A stretch of 64,000 nucleotides of DNA, taken from positions 7,523,501 through 7,587,500 of the forward strand of contig CP099848.1 of the NCBI GenBank assembly GCA_030062745.1, given 5' to 3'. The DNA comes from Capitulum mitella. Lineage: Eukaryota; Arthropoda; Thecostraca; Pollicipedomorpha; Pollicipedidae. Below are positions 35,661 to 48,277 of the stretch, piece after piece (positions within the stretch are counted from its first letter, which is position 1; each line of letters starts with the position of its first letter). The notes below the pieces were generated by a model that was not told the origin of the DNA, ran no database searches, and saw nothing but the letters and a program-made list of their open reading frames with translations. The translations under genes and the position numbers were made by a program.

Positions 35661-38600
35661 CTTGGATCTCGATGCGCGCACTGTTCAGGGAAGTCCTTTC
35701 ATGGATGCCCGGACTAAGACGACAGTGATAATTTTAATCACATTTTTTATGTAACTCCACGCGTGCTGCAGCAGTGTGCACTATTAACCAACCAAAAACC
35801 TTTGCATCCATTTCTAGCCCACAAAACGCCTTCTCGATCGGCAATACTGATATGCAGAGAACGAAAAAAGAAGGCTCCTAGAGCACAGGTTCTTAACTAA
35901 AAAAAAAAAAACTAAATAAATAATGCAAAAGCCGATCTCCCAAACGTTCGTCCCGGACGTGCTGGAATGACGTGAAATAAAATGCTAATGAAAAAGGAAT
36001 TAACTAGCAATGATATTACCGACATCTTCCTTCAAGGCATTTCTGATAAATGGAATTCGCTCTACGCGACAAAGTTCGCCACGCCCTCATCTGCTGTTCA
36101 TCCTGTAACCAAACTACAGCCGGCATCACAAGCTGTTGGAAGACGGCTTAACATTTCCGCTGCCAACAAGTGTTTCTCATTAAGTACAAACAATGGACAG
36201 GATACAGACGACTTTTAAATGGCCGAAGACGCTGACTAAAATTCCCCCCCCCCCCTGCTGGCAGTGCCAGCTGCAAAGCACATCACACGACGCAGAACGC
36301 TCGACAAAATGGCGGAAACTGGACGGTCAACACGCCATCCGGCATAGCGGGAAAAGACGAAATATGATGCAGCTTTCTCATCAAGACGAGCTTCAAAACA
36401 TGTTAAAATACATAACAAAGGATGGAATATCCTCAACATTTATCCATCTCAAATTAAGCATGCAGATCTTACCTTACCGTAAGATCTATAAGTGAAACGA
36501 AACTTGAGGTTTTTGGACGACGCTGAAAACTGCACATAAGGTGACGCTCATAAATTATTTGTAATTATTCGCCATTTTTTTCAACTAACAGAACCTAATC
36601 ACTCCAATACGTTTACTACCCAGCGCCAAACAAGCGATAAAACGTTGAATACTTCATTTGCCTTCTCACACCGTTTCTATGGTCCGGTTACACAATATTT
36701 TACCATTTACTAGGTTTGGCTTAAAACTGCAAACGGACAAAATGCAAATGCAAATGCACACGCAAATAGAGACGAAGTCTTCAAAGCAGCAAAAACTGAA
36801 TGAATAATGGGAGGTAGTGATGGAGGAAACCACAGAAACGCGACATTCATTTCACATCACATCACAGGTAACGCGATGCAATAGTATGATATAAACGGAG
36901 CTCTAGATGGACGCTGAAAATCGAGCGAACTGGATTAAACCATCGGACACGATTTTCTCCCCCGAAAAAATGTGTTGGCTCCCAGCTATCGCGTACTGAC
37001 AACGTACACACAGGCGTACCGTTTACTGTACTGGTGATGATGCATGGTTACACAGCAACGAATAAAAAGAACCCACTCACAACCAGGTGTATGGCTAGTC
37101 CGTCAGTGTTCTGGGGCCCTTCAATCCCCCCCCCCCACCCCGTAAGCCTGGCAAACAATGGAGCTGTGAAAAGAAAGTGGCACCAACCAAAACATGGTGA
37201 AATTTCAGGTGGAACGCCATTAGTTTTAATGACATAACTTGTATTGTATGGAAGAACAGGTCAAACAAGGTCACGCAATGACTTCCAAACCATTCTGAAA
37301 ATGGGAGCAAACTGGGAGATATTGTTGTAACAGTTCTCTTTTATGCTGCCATGATAAAAAACTATTCGAAATGCTTCTAGCTGACAGGTGACGTAAACGA
37401 TTAAAAGCAAGCAACATTGATTTACGCCAATTTGTGGCGTCCCAGCGATACAACAGAACGGTTGCTTTTATTATCGCTGGTGCCTCATACAACATGGCAA
37501 ACTGACAGCATGAACTGCTATTTAAGGTCATGTGCGGCCATATCAGATCACACAACAAGGCCAGGTCTTATGTCCTGAATGTCATGCGAATGATTTGAAC
37601 TAACCGTACTTAAGCATTGCCACTTTGTTACAAAAATCATCTTCAGCGACAAAGCATGTGTAAACAGCTGCTAATCCATTCTGGAATCAGTTGGGCTAGA
37701 TATTCACACGTAAAACATTACACTCTGGAGCATAAGATTACTCTTCGCTTGTTTACATCGTATATAACAAACTCCAATCGTGCCTGCGTCCACAACACGA
37801 GCTGCACGTACTGGGGGATGCCTCAGCCTCATGCAGTCTTATGAGGTCAACCTAAGTCAACAGATCTATCGTTCACATATCAAACGAATACAGGAATGAC
37901 AGCTATAAACGATTTCTTGCACTTTTTACGTAATTCCAGAGCATAACTATCCTGGAATAGTTCGGTCGATGCAAGGTGATCTTGGGTCAAAGTGTGAATG
38001 CGCGTAAGTCCAGCAATACCCTCACCATACACCACGTGTGAACGAAAACGTAATTGTATTCCCCTTTCCCCTTACATAAGGCTTTCAAACCCAATGATCT
38101 GACCTCAACGAAATGACACTCGGCGCAAAAGGTCAGCATTGTTCTTTGGTTGCTGTTCACTGTCCGCAATCCTCGTCGGATGCAATCAGCCGGCTTGTGT
38201 GGCGTCATTTCCGTCAGAAAGACAAAAAATCGCATCTCAACCCTCGCCCGTATGGGAGGGCGTGATGCATCCCTCCCTCTCCCCAAAGCTTCCCGAGGGT
38301 GGCTTTCTAACGGTTGGTTTGACCCACCTGAAACTTGGTGTAAACTCTGCGACATCATATCTGCATCTCATGGTGCAGAACTTTTTCCTTTACTTTACCA
38401 TGGTGACCAGCTATAACTGGAACCACGTCTGTCGTTTTCGCGTCCCAACTCGGCCAACTGACAACGGTCTCATTTTTGTCTCACTGTAAGACGGCTGGAG
38501 TGCACAAATGCATCAAACACACAAAATACACGAAACACAAACACACAAAACACAAAGCAGAAAAAATCGATTAACTCAGAATGTTATGTTCTGTAGATAG

Positions 38601-39290
38601 AGATATTCGGCAGGTTTACGCTCAGTGCCGGGATTATCGAGGGTTCTAACTATTCCGGCCGGAAACATGCACTTTTCGCCTTTGCAACTGCAATACGAAA
38701 CAGGTATCGAAAAACAGACTGAATATTCGCATTGCTTGAGCTGTACGGAGTCCAACGACATAAACTTGGTGACCCTTTTCTTTTACTTCATGAAAAAGGG
38801 GCGGCATGTAGTCAAGGCCTCACTTGCTCAGACGCGCGGAGCGGCGCCGGCCGCGGGGAGATAAGTCTACATACCAAGACATGCCTAAAATTAGTCTTTG
38901 TGGTGGCTATCGACTCAAAAGGCGATTTCACACATAGTCACCATTTCTGATAATCTGGTGTCATTCTGCGTCACAGGCTTAGGATAACCTTGTATGACCT
39001 AAGATGGCCTTGGGTAATATAAGATGACCTTTAGACGCCATTTGAAAACAGCGATGGTTAATTCACGTGTTTCAAGTGACTTCAGCATCTATAATGCCTA
39101 CAAAAAATACCTTTGCAGCCAAGTGAAGGCATTTAAGCCGACGGCCTCCTGGACAAGGACTGACTTACCATGACCCGGATCGGAATCCATGGGTGAAATA
39201 CATTAATGTGAAGTACAGCTGGACCCATAATTGGCTGGCCAACATTTCGATATCCGTATCGCTACACATTTTTTCCGCCTTTATTTGTGC
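35661..39290. other. Intergenic, no gene recognised
   Basis: AT-rich with scattered short frames. AGGTCA-like half-site clusters at 37845-37860 and 38970-39035. Poly-C tract at 37126. No family recognised. Confidence 0.45.
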
Positions 39291-40506
39291 TTAACCCTAT
39301 TCCCGGCAGGGGGGCTGAATCCGCTTCCCCTCGGGTTTTTGTTCGCCAGTTCTAGTGTTTTTGACGCAACTCCACAAGACTTGGTGACTTTTCCTAGCTA
39401 TTCTTTCTACGTAATGAGACAAAACTTTGTAATTATATTTTGCTCAGGGACGGAGCCAGGCTACGCTTTTGGGAGGCACCTCAGGTCATTTTTCGCCCTG
39501 TTGAGTGTAAAAGGAAAATGACTGCCAAAAATAGCGTGTTTAAGATAGAACTTAAGACTTTATATGGATGTATAGCAAAAAAGTTCGGCAACGTGCAGAT
39601 ACAGTTTTGTTCATGAGGTCACTTTACAAGGTCAGATCAAGGTCAAGTCAAAATTTGCTTTTATAGTAATAATTTCGGCGCTATTTTTTAAATGCCAAAC
39701 CCGGAATATGTATGACGTAAAAGGATGCTCTCTACTTGTGTATCAAGTTTCAGCTTGATAGCAGGTGGGGTCACGGAACTATGACCTAAAACGTCAGTGC
39801 GCAAAACCGTAAAATGGAATTTTTACACACATCACCGTAATGTCACAGTAACCGTAAAATGGAATTTTTGAAACAGAGCGAATTTAAATGATTGAAAACG
39901 TTTACAAATAATATTAAATGCACAAGAGATCATTTCAAGTGATTCCAAGGTCAATGGAGGTCACTCAGGGTCAAAGGCCACAAGATGATCTGAAGAACAT
40001 GCGACCATGGAAGTGCCCCCTTTTTCATGTCCCTGGCACCGCCTATGCTAACATTATACGAACAATGTAATACGATTTGTACTTCTTTAGCATAACATGA
40101 CTAGCAGAAGCCAAAAAGGCGCTTTTACTTTTTTGTTCATTCATTTGTTGAAAAACATCCTCCTATTTTCGAAACCCTGTGAACGCCTATTATTTCTTAT
40201 TTCAAATGTGTATACCAATCGTAAAATTCCCATTCATAATCTCTCGATTCATGCCAATTTCATCGAAATCGGTTCATAAACAACGGAGTTATAACAAGTC
40301 CAAAAGTACCCCTTATTTCGATATTTTTGCCCCCTGTACCCACCTCTTTCAAAATCTTGATTTTTTTAGTGTAGTTTACGTCATGGCAAATCGATTGCTG
40401 TTTGTTGCGATGAAATCGGATGAGTAGTTCTCGAGACCTGGGGGGGGCCGAATCCGCCCCCTGCCGGGAATCGGCCATACCGTCTAGCCCTCCGGGAATA
40501 GGGATG
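39291..40506 (+). mobile_element. TTAA element, copy C
   Basis: Left end TTAACCCTATTCCCGG intact. The right end reads GGGAATAGGGATGAAT, with the terminal TTAA mutated. The interior matches copies E and F. TCAAGGTCA at 39637-39645 and a degenerate DR1 near 39967. No transposase. Confidence 0.86.
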
Positions 40507-42069
40507 AATTCGACAAAGCACCAGTTTCTGCCAATTTTTCACTACTGGCCCGGCCTGGAAGGTCGCCCGTTGGCCTGAGACCTTAAAACGGGATGTCTGT
40601 CGCGAGGTCCCGTCACATGCAACACGCCGTTTTTTCCGCGACGATTGGTATGGGAGTGGCCGGGGGTCGTGCCCCCCCCCCCACATAAGTCCGCGTTATG
40701 CAGGAACCCCTATACGGGCGATGGTTCAGAAGGACAACCTGAGGCTAAGTGAGTAATGTTTCAGTAAAATTAATGATGTACGTGTTACAGGAAACAAATG
40801 AACAATCGGCGGGAAGTCTTGTATTTCCTGTTACCTGTAGTTGGCAATCCGTGGGAAGAGCTTAGTTTGTTTAGCATGCACTATTTTTACACAGAATGGG
40901 TCAGGAAGCTGACGTCTAGTTTTCAAACTTTGTGAAAATGTGTGAAAATTATGTCAGAACAGCTAATGAAAGTTCCACGTTTCTGGCTGTTTTCGTTGTT
41001 TAGTCTGGTCCCAATAACTCTTCATATACGTTTAATTGTATCCTCCCATATTTACAGGCATTCTTGTTTCGCTCATCCTTCTAAGCACCACCAAGAAATC
41101 TCACATAAGTTAAAGGTGGCAAAACCGCAAAAAAGGACGGAAATCCACAACACTCTGTTCCCGGCAGGACAACTGTGTCTTCTCTTAACAACGCAGTCCG
41201 TTCAGATCATAATCTTTTTGTCCCGGCTTTTCCATTCCATTCCTTTTCCATTCCGGCGCAGTCTACGTAAGCAAAAATTACGAAGCAGGAAATGGAAAAC
41301 GGGCGATAAAAAGTTGGCGCCTAACGATTCATAACTCCATCCTTTTAGTTCATCTCGTCTCATCGGCTTCGATTAGCGGAACCGCGAGACTAAGCTCAGG
41401 GGAATACATTTCTGCATGACACGAATCGGGGTTTTTGAAAATTAGCGTCATGTGATGTACGGATATGGGTGAGCAATGTCAACAGCACGTCAATGTCTCA
41501 TGAACTAGCGCTTAAAGGAAATGTTCCATCTTAATGCATGTTTGGAGCTCACATATGCAAACTGTAACCTGTTATAACCTGTTGTTGGAACCATCTGCAT
41601 CACGCAGTATGTCTAAAAACTCTCCACTTACGTAAATTTTTGAAGTGATTTCCCATGGTTTTCCCATGTGTCATATTTGCAGCCTATGAGTTGCGTCATG
41701 AGGAGGCGCAGGCCCGGACTGCGTAATATCGGCTGATGACTACGAATAACGTTTTTAATTAATTATATTTCTTGAGGCTTCTCGACATTCTTCAGATAAC
41801 TAAGTGCCGAAAGAGTTATCAAAGTATACTGATGAAAACCCGACCATGACGGGGAATTCCCTTCACTGATTCCTTGTACCTCTTCCCCAGCGTTACCCTG
41901 CCTCGACCGAAAGCCATGATTATAATCGTCACGATCATAAAGAAAATTCAGGAAAAGGGCGCATCAAAACCGTTCCCCTGAGCCGGTGACACAATAAAAC
42001 GCGCAATGGCGTACAATGGTTACATACTTACTAACCGTAAAACACACGTTAAGACGGGAGAACAAATTT
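40507..42069. other. Intergenic, no gene recognised
   Basis: No coding signal; a poly-C tract near 40672. Confidence 0.45.
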
Positions 42070-42300
42070 CCGGACGAGGCCACCTCGCTCGGGGGACGCG
42101 CTGATTTAATTATGCGTGCAACAGGGCGGCCGGCGGCGGGAGCGGACGGCCGGCGGCCGCAGTCGGCGCCGGCACCTGTCCGGCCAGGTGCCCGGCTGGC
42201 GCGCGCTACCGGAACACAGCTGGACGCCGGCGGCCGGAATTTTGGCGCGCCGCGACCCGCCGTCTGGGAACGTCACTGCAGCCCCTCCCCGTCCTAAAAC
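42070..42300 (-). promoter_or_regulatory. Small CpG island with E2F-type site
   Basis: GC-rich patch ending in TTTTGGCGCGCC (42240-42251), an exact E2F core. No protein recognised in it. It may be an isolated enhancer or alternative promoter. Confidence 0.33.
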
Positions 42301-43160
42301 TGTTACCCGTGCAGCAGTTCCCGCTTACATGCAATCGACGTCGGGAGTTTGTATCAGGGGTTGGTGTGCTGTTGCCACAAGTACCGTAATTCTGATGCTG
42401 TTTCGTACTGCTTTTTTCAAATCATCTTGGGTAATGCACTGCGACGGCACTATCCTAACTATCAGAACGCTAAAAGAAAAACACGGAAATTTCGGCAGTC
42501 TACCAGGTTTAATGAAAAAATGAACGGTGTTTTCGTAATTGTCAATTTCTATTCCGTCATATAGGTTACGTTTTGACCAGCTAGCGCGTGACGGCACCAG
42601 CACACCAGCGCTTTTCAACGATGTGGTGATGTGGAGAATGTCTGATGTCGATGTGGAGAAATCTGAACGTAAATAAACCGCCCACAACTGCCCACAATGA
42701 ATTTTGACACCCATCCAATCCTGTTGTTTAATCATCACATTGGTGGATGGGATGCAAGGAACTCCCGCCATGGAACCAAAATCAGGCCAGTCAACATAAA
42801 ACGTGTTCTGCCTCCACTGATCTGTAGCTCACGGCGCCCGAAAACGATTGGGGGGGGGGGCGCAGCGTCCAGCCGCGATGCCGGCGACCGGCTCTTTTTC
42901 GTATGCGGGCGTCAGCTGGTGGAAACGTAAACCTCAATTTGTCGAATCCAGTTACCGGCAACGTCCTCAAACTGTTAGGCTGTTCAGTTAAGATCGCAGT
43001 GATGTGTGCCACAATGCACGTAATCGCGCGGATCAAGTCCGAAGGGTTTCTAGACCCACCTACCGATGCAAACGAATCTGGTTCGGGCATCCACGAATGC
43101 GAGGGTGTACAGGGCTCACGACCCTTTAGCATAGTCAATAACGCATGTATTCGGTGTAGT
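42301..43160. other. No gene recognised
   Basis: A 148-codon open frame on the minus strand (42325-42771) resembles no family I know and has no codon bias. I leave it uncalled. Confidence 0.4.
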
Positions 43161-43315
43161 CAGGGTCGCAACCAGGATTTTCTTAGGGGGGCCCAGAGCT
43201 CAGTGAGAACTGAAATCATGGCAAAACCGCCTGTCGGGTATATTTAACAGGGAAAATATGGGTCTGCGGGGAGGGCTGGGCCCCCATCCCCCTTCCCCTG
43301 GCTGCCCAGTGGGTG
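43161..43315 (+). mobile_element. Family-3 short repeat copy
   Basis: CAGGGTCGCAACCAGGATTT start, then TCTTAGGGGGGCCC, AGCTCAGTGAGAACTGAAATCATG, AACCGCCTG, a GGGCTGGGCCCCCATCCCCCTT block and GGCTGCCCAGTGG. It matches the copies at 46541 and 47638 in order. Confidence 0.65.
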
Positions 43316-43936
43316 AAATGCAAGAACGTGACGCCCACATAAGTGTACAACTGCCATTACCAAAACAAGTATTTTTGTGATGTTAATTTTGAGGTAAGTC
43401 CAACCACCAAATGATGATTCAGATTAAGGAAAAGGTAGTCTACCCCTTCCACCATGCACAGCAACCGTGCTGCAACCATCCGTGTTGAAGCACCTGTCGC
43501 AGAGCAGGTGGCCATTTTATGCATCCCGCATCCAGCATGCAATACTAACCTGACACCAGGCATGATCTGCCTGGAAGTGTCAGCAGAAGATGACGCACTC
43601 TCATTCGACCATTGCTCTGCAACAGGTTGTATGTTGTGTGTAAGGGCAAATCATCAAAGCTTAATCATCTGACTGTCAACAGCTACTATTTGCTTGCAAT
43701 ACACTTTGTTTATCCAGTCAATGCACGTCAAATGAAAGGCTACTGTTGCACAGGCTTGTGATTTAAAAAATGCACGTCAAATCTGAAGAGAAGCCAATGA
43801 CTACCATGCACAAACAACAATTAAAAAGGAAATGTAGAAAAGTCACAACATAATAAGCTCAGCAACATTTGTGAATACCAAACTTACAAATATGTAATTT
43901 TGATTTTGGATTATTTAAAAACATCACAATCCACCG
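43316..43936. other. No gene recognised
   Basis: Two short frames overlap on opposite strands at 43357-43672; neither is recognised. Confidence 0.4.
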
Positions 43937-45981
43937 TTGGACTGAAATGAATCAAGAACAAATGCCTACCCCACAATGACCTTATTAATAAATATAACAA
44001 ATAAAAATATGGCTTAAAAAACTAAACAGAAGGCAGACTGTGTTCAGCTGATTACTGGGTACTGCACAGCTGAACTGGCTCCTCTAAGGGTGCTGATGTT
44101 TCCACAAGTGGGGTCTTATCACTAATGACAGAACTATAAACCTATATATGATGTTATCCAGCACAAAAGGTGTAAGACAGATGCAATCATTTTCCAAATC
44201 AAGAACTTACCAATGACCTTATCTGCTCATTTATTTACAATGTATGCTACAGATATGCAAGATATAAGGCAAGTCATCTATGTCTCTTGGTGTCTCAGTG
44301 TTTGTGCTGCAGAACAAGGTTTTCAATACATCTACCTTGCATCAGAAGATAAAACACCAGTCCAAGATGTAACAACTATCCTCAATATGATGCAACCCAG
44401 GCAATAAATTTATCTCACAGTATGACAGATGTTGATGCCACAACTCCCAAAAACTGTCATGGCTGCTGAAAATCAGTTTGTGCAATATCATGGATTTGTC
44501 ATGATTCAGAAATGAGTAACACCCACTGTGCCATTTGTCCAACATTCCTGCAGAACAGCAGTTTGACACATTCCATGGTGGTCAGCTGAATATATCTTGA
44601 CCTGGCATATTTCCATCTGAATAATGTTTTCATGATATATACAGATGACTTGGTAACATCAACAAACACAAATGCCAAGACAGTACATAATGGAAACTAT
44701 AAAAGTATTAATGACATAATTTTCCTTCTCTCATCATCACCATGATCAATACATAGAAGCCTTCTTCCACCAATTTCACCATGGTCAGGCTATGGCAAGG
44801 CATAAAGATCACTTTGCCTTTTACTGTGTCAAAATGATTTTATTTTTGATGTACAGTCTATCTGTAATCTGTGTACTACTATGAACAAGGTTATCAAGAA
44901 ATTATATGGTTACAGGGAATTTCTCATCAAGGCATGCCAAAAACAAGGCCCTCAGATATATTGCACATTGACAAATGTTTGCTGTCCACTTTAACATACC
45001 ACTGGACTTGCTTGCTACAAAAATAATAATACCAATGTTATTCTACATGTATTTCAGTGCCAAAACAAAACAAAACCTACTCACCTCTGAACACCTAGAA
45101 CACCCAATGTCCTCTGTAATCTTAAATAGATACTACCATTAAGTACAGAACATCTTACTCAAGAGAAAATATGGAAAACAAACAGACCTCAGTGTAACAC
45201 TCCCAGAATGGAGACTGCCTTTCAAATGAAATGACATGACCAAAATGTATGAGAAGTTCTGTGACCACAGCAAACAACTTTGAAGAGAGGATTCTGAAGC
45301 ATTCACATGGCTCTGAGGTGCACTGCAAAGATAATGCCAACTAGAAGAGCAAGGACAAAATGGCCAAGGCTTCAAATATATGGTTCTGCATCAATGGGGC
45401 TAATTATGCATGGATATATTACTATTTGTCAAGTCTGAATCAAGAAGAGTGGTAGAATGTTATCCCCCATTTATGTCTCACCTATATTAGATATTGGACA
45501 ATCAGTGACATGAAGGCCAGTTCAAGTCACTGCATGCCTTTTTTACAACTTTAAGGCTGCATACACTGTTGGTGACTTTTACTCATGATTCAGGCCTGAT
45601 CAGTCCTTTTCAAACAGCAATATTTGCTACATATCCATTTTGGATTCTAAAGAAGCAGGAACCTATACACTGGACATCTGCAGATTGCAACATTGTTTCT
45701 GTATCATGTCATAGACATTTATGTACATAATTTCAAAAAATCCTGAGCTGGCACTACCATAAACATGATCCCATTAATTTTACTGCCCATGTCAGAATGG
45801 CATTCCAGTCACAGAACATAAGGGCTTCCACTAAGTCCTCCCCCCCCCAAAAAAAAATATGCAGGGCAAAAAAACAATCACTGCACAAAGTTACAGGTCT
45901 GCATGGTAAAGCAAATACACTACTATAGGTATATGAAGGCATGCAATGGACCTGGCACCTTCTATCACCCAAAAACTCAGG
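43937..45981. other. CpG-free AT-rich block
   Basis: I read every line between the CpG at 43935-43936 and the next at 45982-45983 and found none in about 2,045 bp, while CA and TG are common. No protein recognised. A short frame near 44597-44660 contains MIYTDDLV, reminiscent of a reverse-transcriptase active site, but the surrounding motifs are missing. Confidence 0.8.
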
Positions 45982-47560
45982 CGAGGTAGACGATCAGGCG
46001 CTTCCGGCGCATTATACATGCGAATTACGCACCTTATTTGCAACGGAAATACTACAATACGGCCGAGATACAGCATGCGGAGAAAGCCTGCACTACTGGT
46101 GATAAGTTGACATGAAAATCTTGCAACATACGTTAACCGTCGTCCGCCGAACACCGACCACCCGCCACTCAACCGTTTCTAGCCGGCGCGCGCGGTTTCC
46201 CGCTCCGCCAGCCAAAGTTTACAAGAACGTTGGAGTGATGTAATGTTCGCGAGGCAGTAAAACACGCTTGGATGCTTGGGATGAAGCGTTGCGCCAACTT
46301 AAAACACTAGGTTTATTTGTGTTGTGTAAGTGCATGTGTATGCAGTGCATCGCAATGTCACTTTCCAAATTTCTCACATAACATTTCTTATTTGGGCTAA
46401 ATATAAACTCCCGCCAACTGCGTTTCAATGCACTCACGTAACAGCTGATCCACAATTTGGCGCGATATTTGAGTGCGACTATCCGGTACAATGCAGACCA
46501 GTCAGTCTCCCCGATGGTTCGATGGCGCACGCGAAAATAGTCAGGGGCGCAGTCAGGATTTTCTTAAGAGGGGCCCTGAGCTCAGAGTGAACTGAAATCA
46601 TGAAAACCACATGCCAAGAAGACGATGTGCAATGGTTACCGCAAAAATGCGGGCCTGAGGGAGGGCTCGGGCACTCCGGTCCCTTCCCCCCACTCCCCCC
46701 GGTTGCACCTTTGGAAAAAGCTCGGACGCGACATGAGCCTGTAGGTGCAATGCATTCAGAGAATACGTGCGAGCTTTTCGTAATAACAACGAAGCGAAAA
46801 CGTCTGACCAGACGTCTTATTTAGGGTCATGGTTTGGGAAGTACGCAGATGAATAAAGTTCGATACTCGTGTGAAGTAAAGTTGATTCTTGCGCCTTATT
46901 TTGTGAGTGCCGTTTTCAACAGCGTAAGTACAGACCCCATGTCAAGGGGTTTGGGCCCTACCAATATGCAGACGTTTTAAAACGGCACATATTGGACTTA
47001 ATGGAGAGAAGTGGTCTCAACCCCTGTTGGGTGCTACCTATTTCTACAAATATCTCACGCCGTTCACATTGCATAAGTGGCACCCACGCCAGCAACGTGG
47101 CGTTGCGCGAAAGCGAGCGCTGGTTTCCAGGAGCCAGCGGTCCGCGTGCAACCCCTTCCCGGACCCGCGCGGTCGGTCCGATCCAAGACTGGTCCGCATA
47201 CCTGGTCCGGCAGACCCAGATCGGGTGCGGTGACCCGGCGGCCGGCGAGACGGCCTTGGCTGCAGGCCGCGGCGTCGGTGCGCGCGCGCGCGCCGGCGGT
47301 TCACGGCCGCCGCGTCGACCACCTGGGACAATGACCGTGTGACGTCACGGCGGCGTCTGGCCCGTCGCCGCCAGGTGCCGGGCGGGGGGCGTGCGCCGCC
47401 GGCGCCAGCGGCCGGCGTCCCCACGCGACGGCAGCAGGCCGCGGCTGTCGCCGCGCGTCCGGCCGTCGCACTGATTTCCGCATGTGGAGAGGGCGCCAGG
47501 CTATTTTCGCGCCGGCCTCGGGCGCGTTTTCCCGCCATTTGTTTGGCGCCATTTCAGGGC
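45982..47560. promoter_or_regulatory. CpG-rich region with clustered E2F-type sites
   Basis: Exact TTTSSCGC cores at 46196-46203 (TTTCCCGC), 46456-46463 (TTTGGCGC) and, tightly grouped, within 47504-47513 (TTTTCGCGCC), 47527-47536 (TTTTCCCGCC) and 47542-47550 (TTTGGCGCC). The part from 47090 to 47560 is a dense CpG island. By chance such a core is expected about once per 8 kb on two strands at even base composition. This looks like a cell-cycle promoter. No coding exon is recognised beside it. Cyclin E is 16 kb away, pointing in a compatible direction. Confidence 0.45.
46541..46715 (+). mobile_element. Family-3 short repeat copy
   Basis: TCAGGGGCGCAGTCAGGATT start, GAGCTCAGAGTGAACTGAAA, AAGACGATGTGCAATGGTT, then a GGGCCTGAGGGAGGGC and C-rich end. 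Inserted between the E2F-type sites of the CpG-rich region. Confidence 0.7.
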
Positions 47561-47637
47561 AGGTGGAGGTTTCTAGCCTCGAGCTAGGACATTGGTAAAG
47601 TTGACCCATCAGTCTGGTAAAGCGTCTCAGTTTTTGT
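47561..47637. other. Spacer between island and repeat
   Basis: Short flank with no feature. Confidence 0.4.
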
Positions 47638-47810
47638 CAGGGGCGCAGTCAGGATTTTCTTAATGGGGGGGCCTAGAGCTCAGAGTGAGCTGAAATTGCA
47701 CGAAAACCGCCTGCCGAGAAGACGATGTGCAATGGTTTTCACAAAATAATGCGGACCTAAGGGGGGACCGGATCCCCCGGGTCCCCTCCCCTTGGCTGCC
47801 CCCCTGGTTT
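47638..47810 (+). mobile_element. Family-3 short repeat copy
   Basis: CAGGGGCGCAGTCAGGATTT start and the same internal order as the 46541 copy (GAGCTCAGAGTGAGCTGAAA, AAGACGATGTGCAATGGTTT), ending GGCTGCCCCCCTGG. Confidence 0.7.
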
Positions 47811-48277
47811 TTGTGCCTTGTAGGGACATTTTATCAAAGCACAGACAGGAAAGCGGCAAAAGCCTGTCTGCTTTAAAAATGTAACAAACTCAAAAGGTGT
47901 GTACTTCTCATACCTGGGCGTGGGAATTCCTAAACTGAGGACTGCGGAACGCTGTCGCAGAACGCAGAACCTGAATACAGATGCAGTTGTGCATGACTTA
48001 TGCAGTCTCACTGTTGCCAACACATATTTGGCATTTTGTTAGTGATGAGCGAAATGTATGTATTTTTAGTGCAGTTAGTATTTGGCGAAATGTAACATAT
48101 ACTCACAGTCCGTATGTTCTTGTCTTTAAACGTTTTTGGCATCTAAAAATGTTGCGCATGATCGGGAAAATGATGCTTGAACAAAAAAGAAATAGCCAGG
48201 GATTTTTATATATCATTTCAGACCCCAATAAACTAATGAGTTTCATGTAAAATGTCAACTTTTCTTGCATACCACCC
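47811..48277. other. No gene recognised
   Basis: AT-rich. A phrase TTTTGGCATTTTGTTAATGACGAGCGAAATG at 49608-49640 resembles 48028-48057 here, so a diverged local repeat flanks copy D on both sides. Confidence 0.45.

Noticed and set aside
42325..42771. A 148-codon frame on the minus strand
   Set aside because: No recognisable family, no codon bias like that of URI1 or cyclin E, no matching splice context.
44590..44680. MIYTDDLV, resembling a reverse-transcriptase active site
   Set aside because: Only this short match; the flanking RT blocks are absent or broken by stops, and the block is too decayed to call a retrotransposon.
47044..47538. A 164-codon arginine-rich frame on the minus strand
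   Set aside because: It lies in a CpG island with open frames on both strands, overlaps the E2F-type sites, and matches nothing known.
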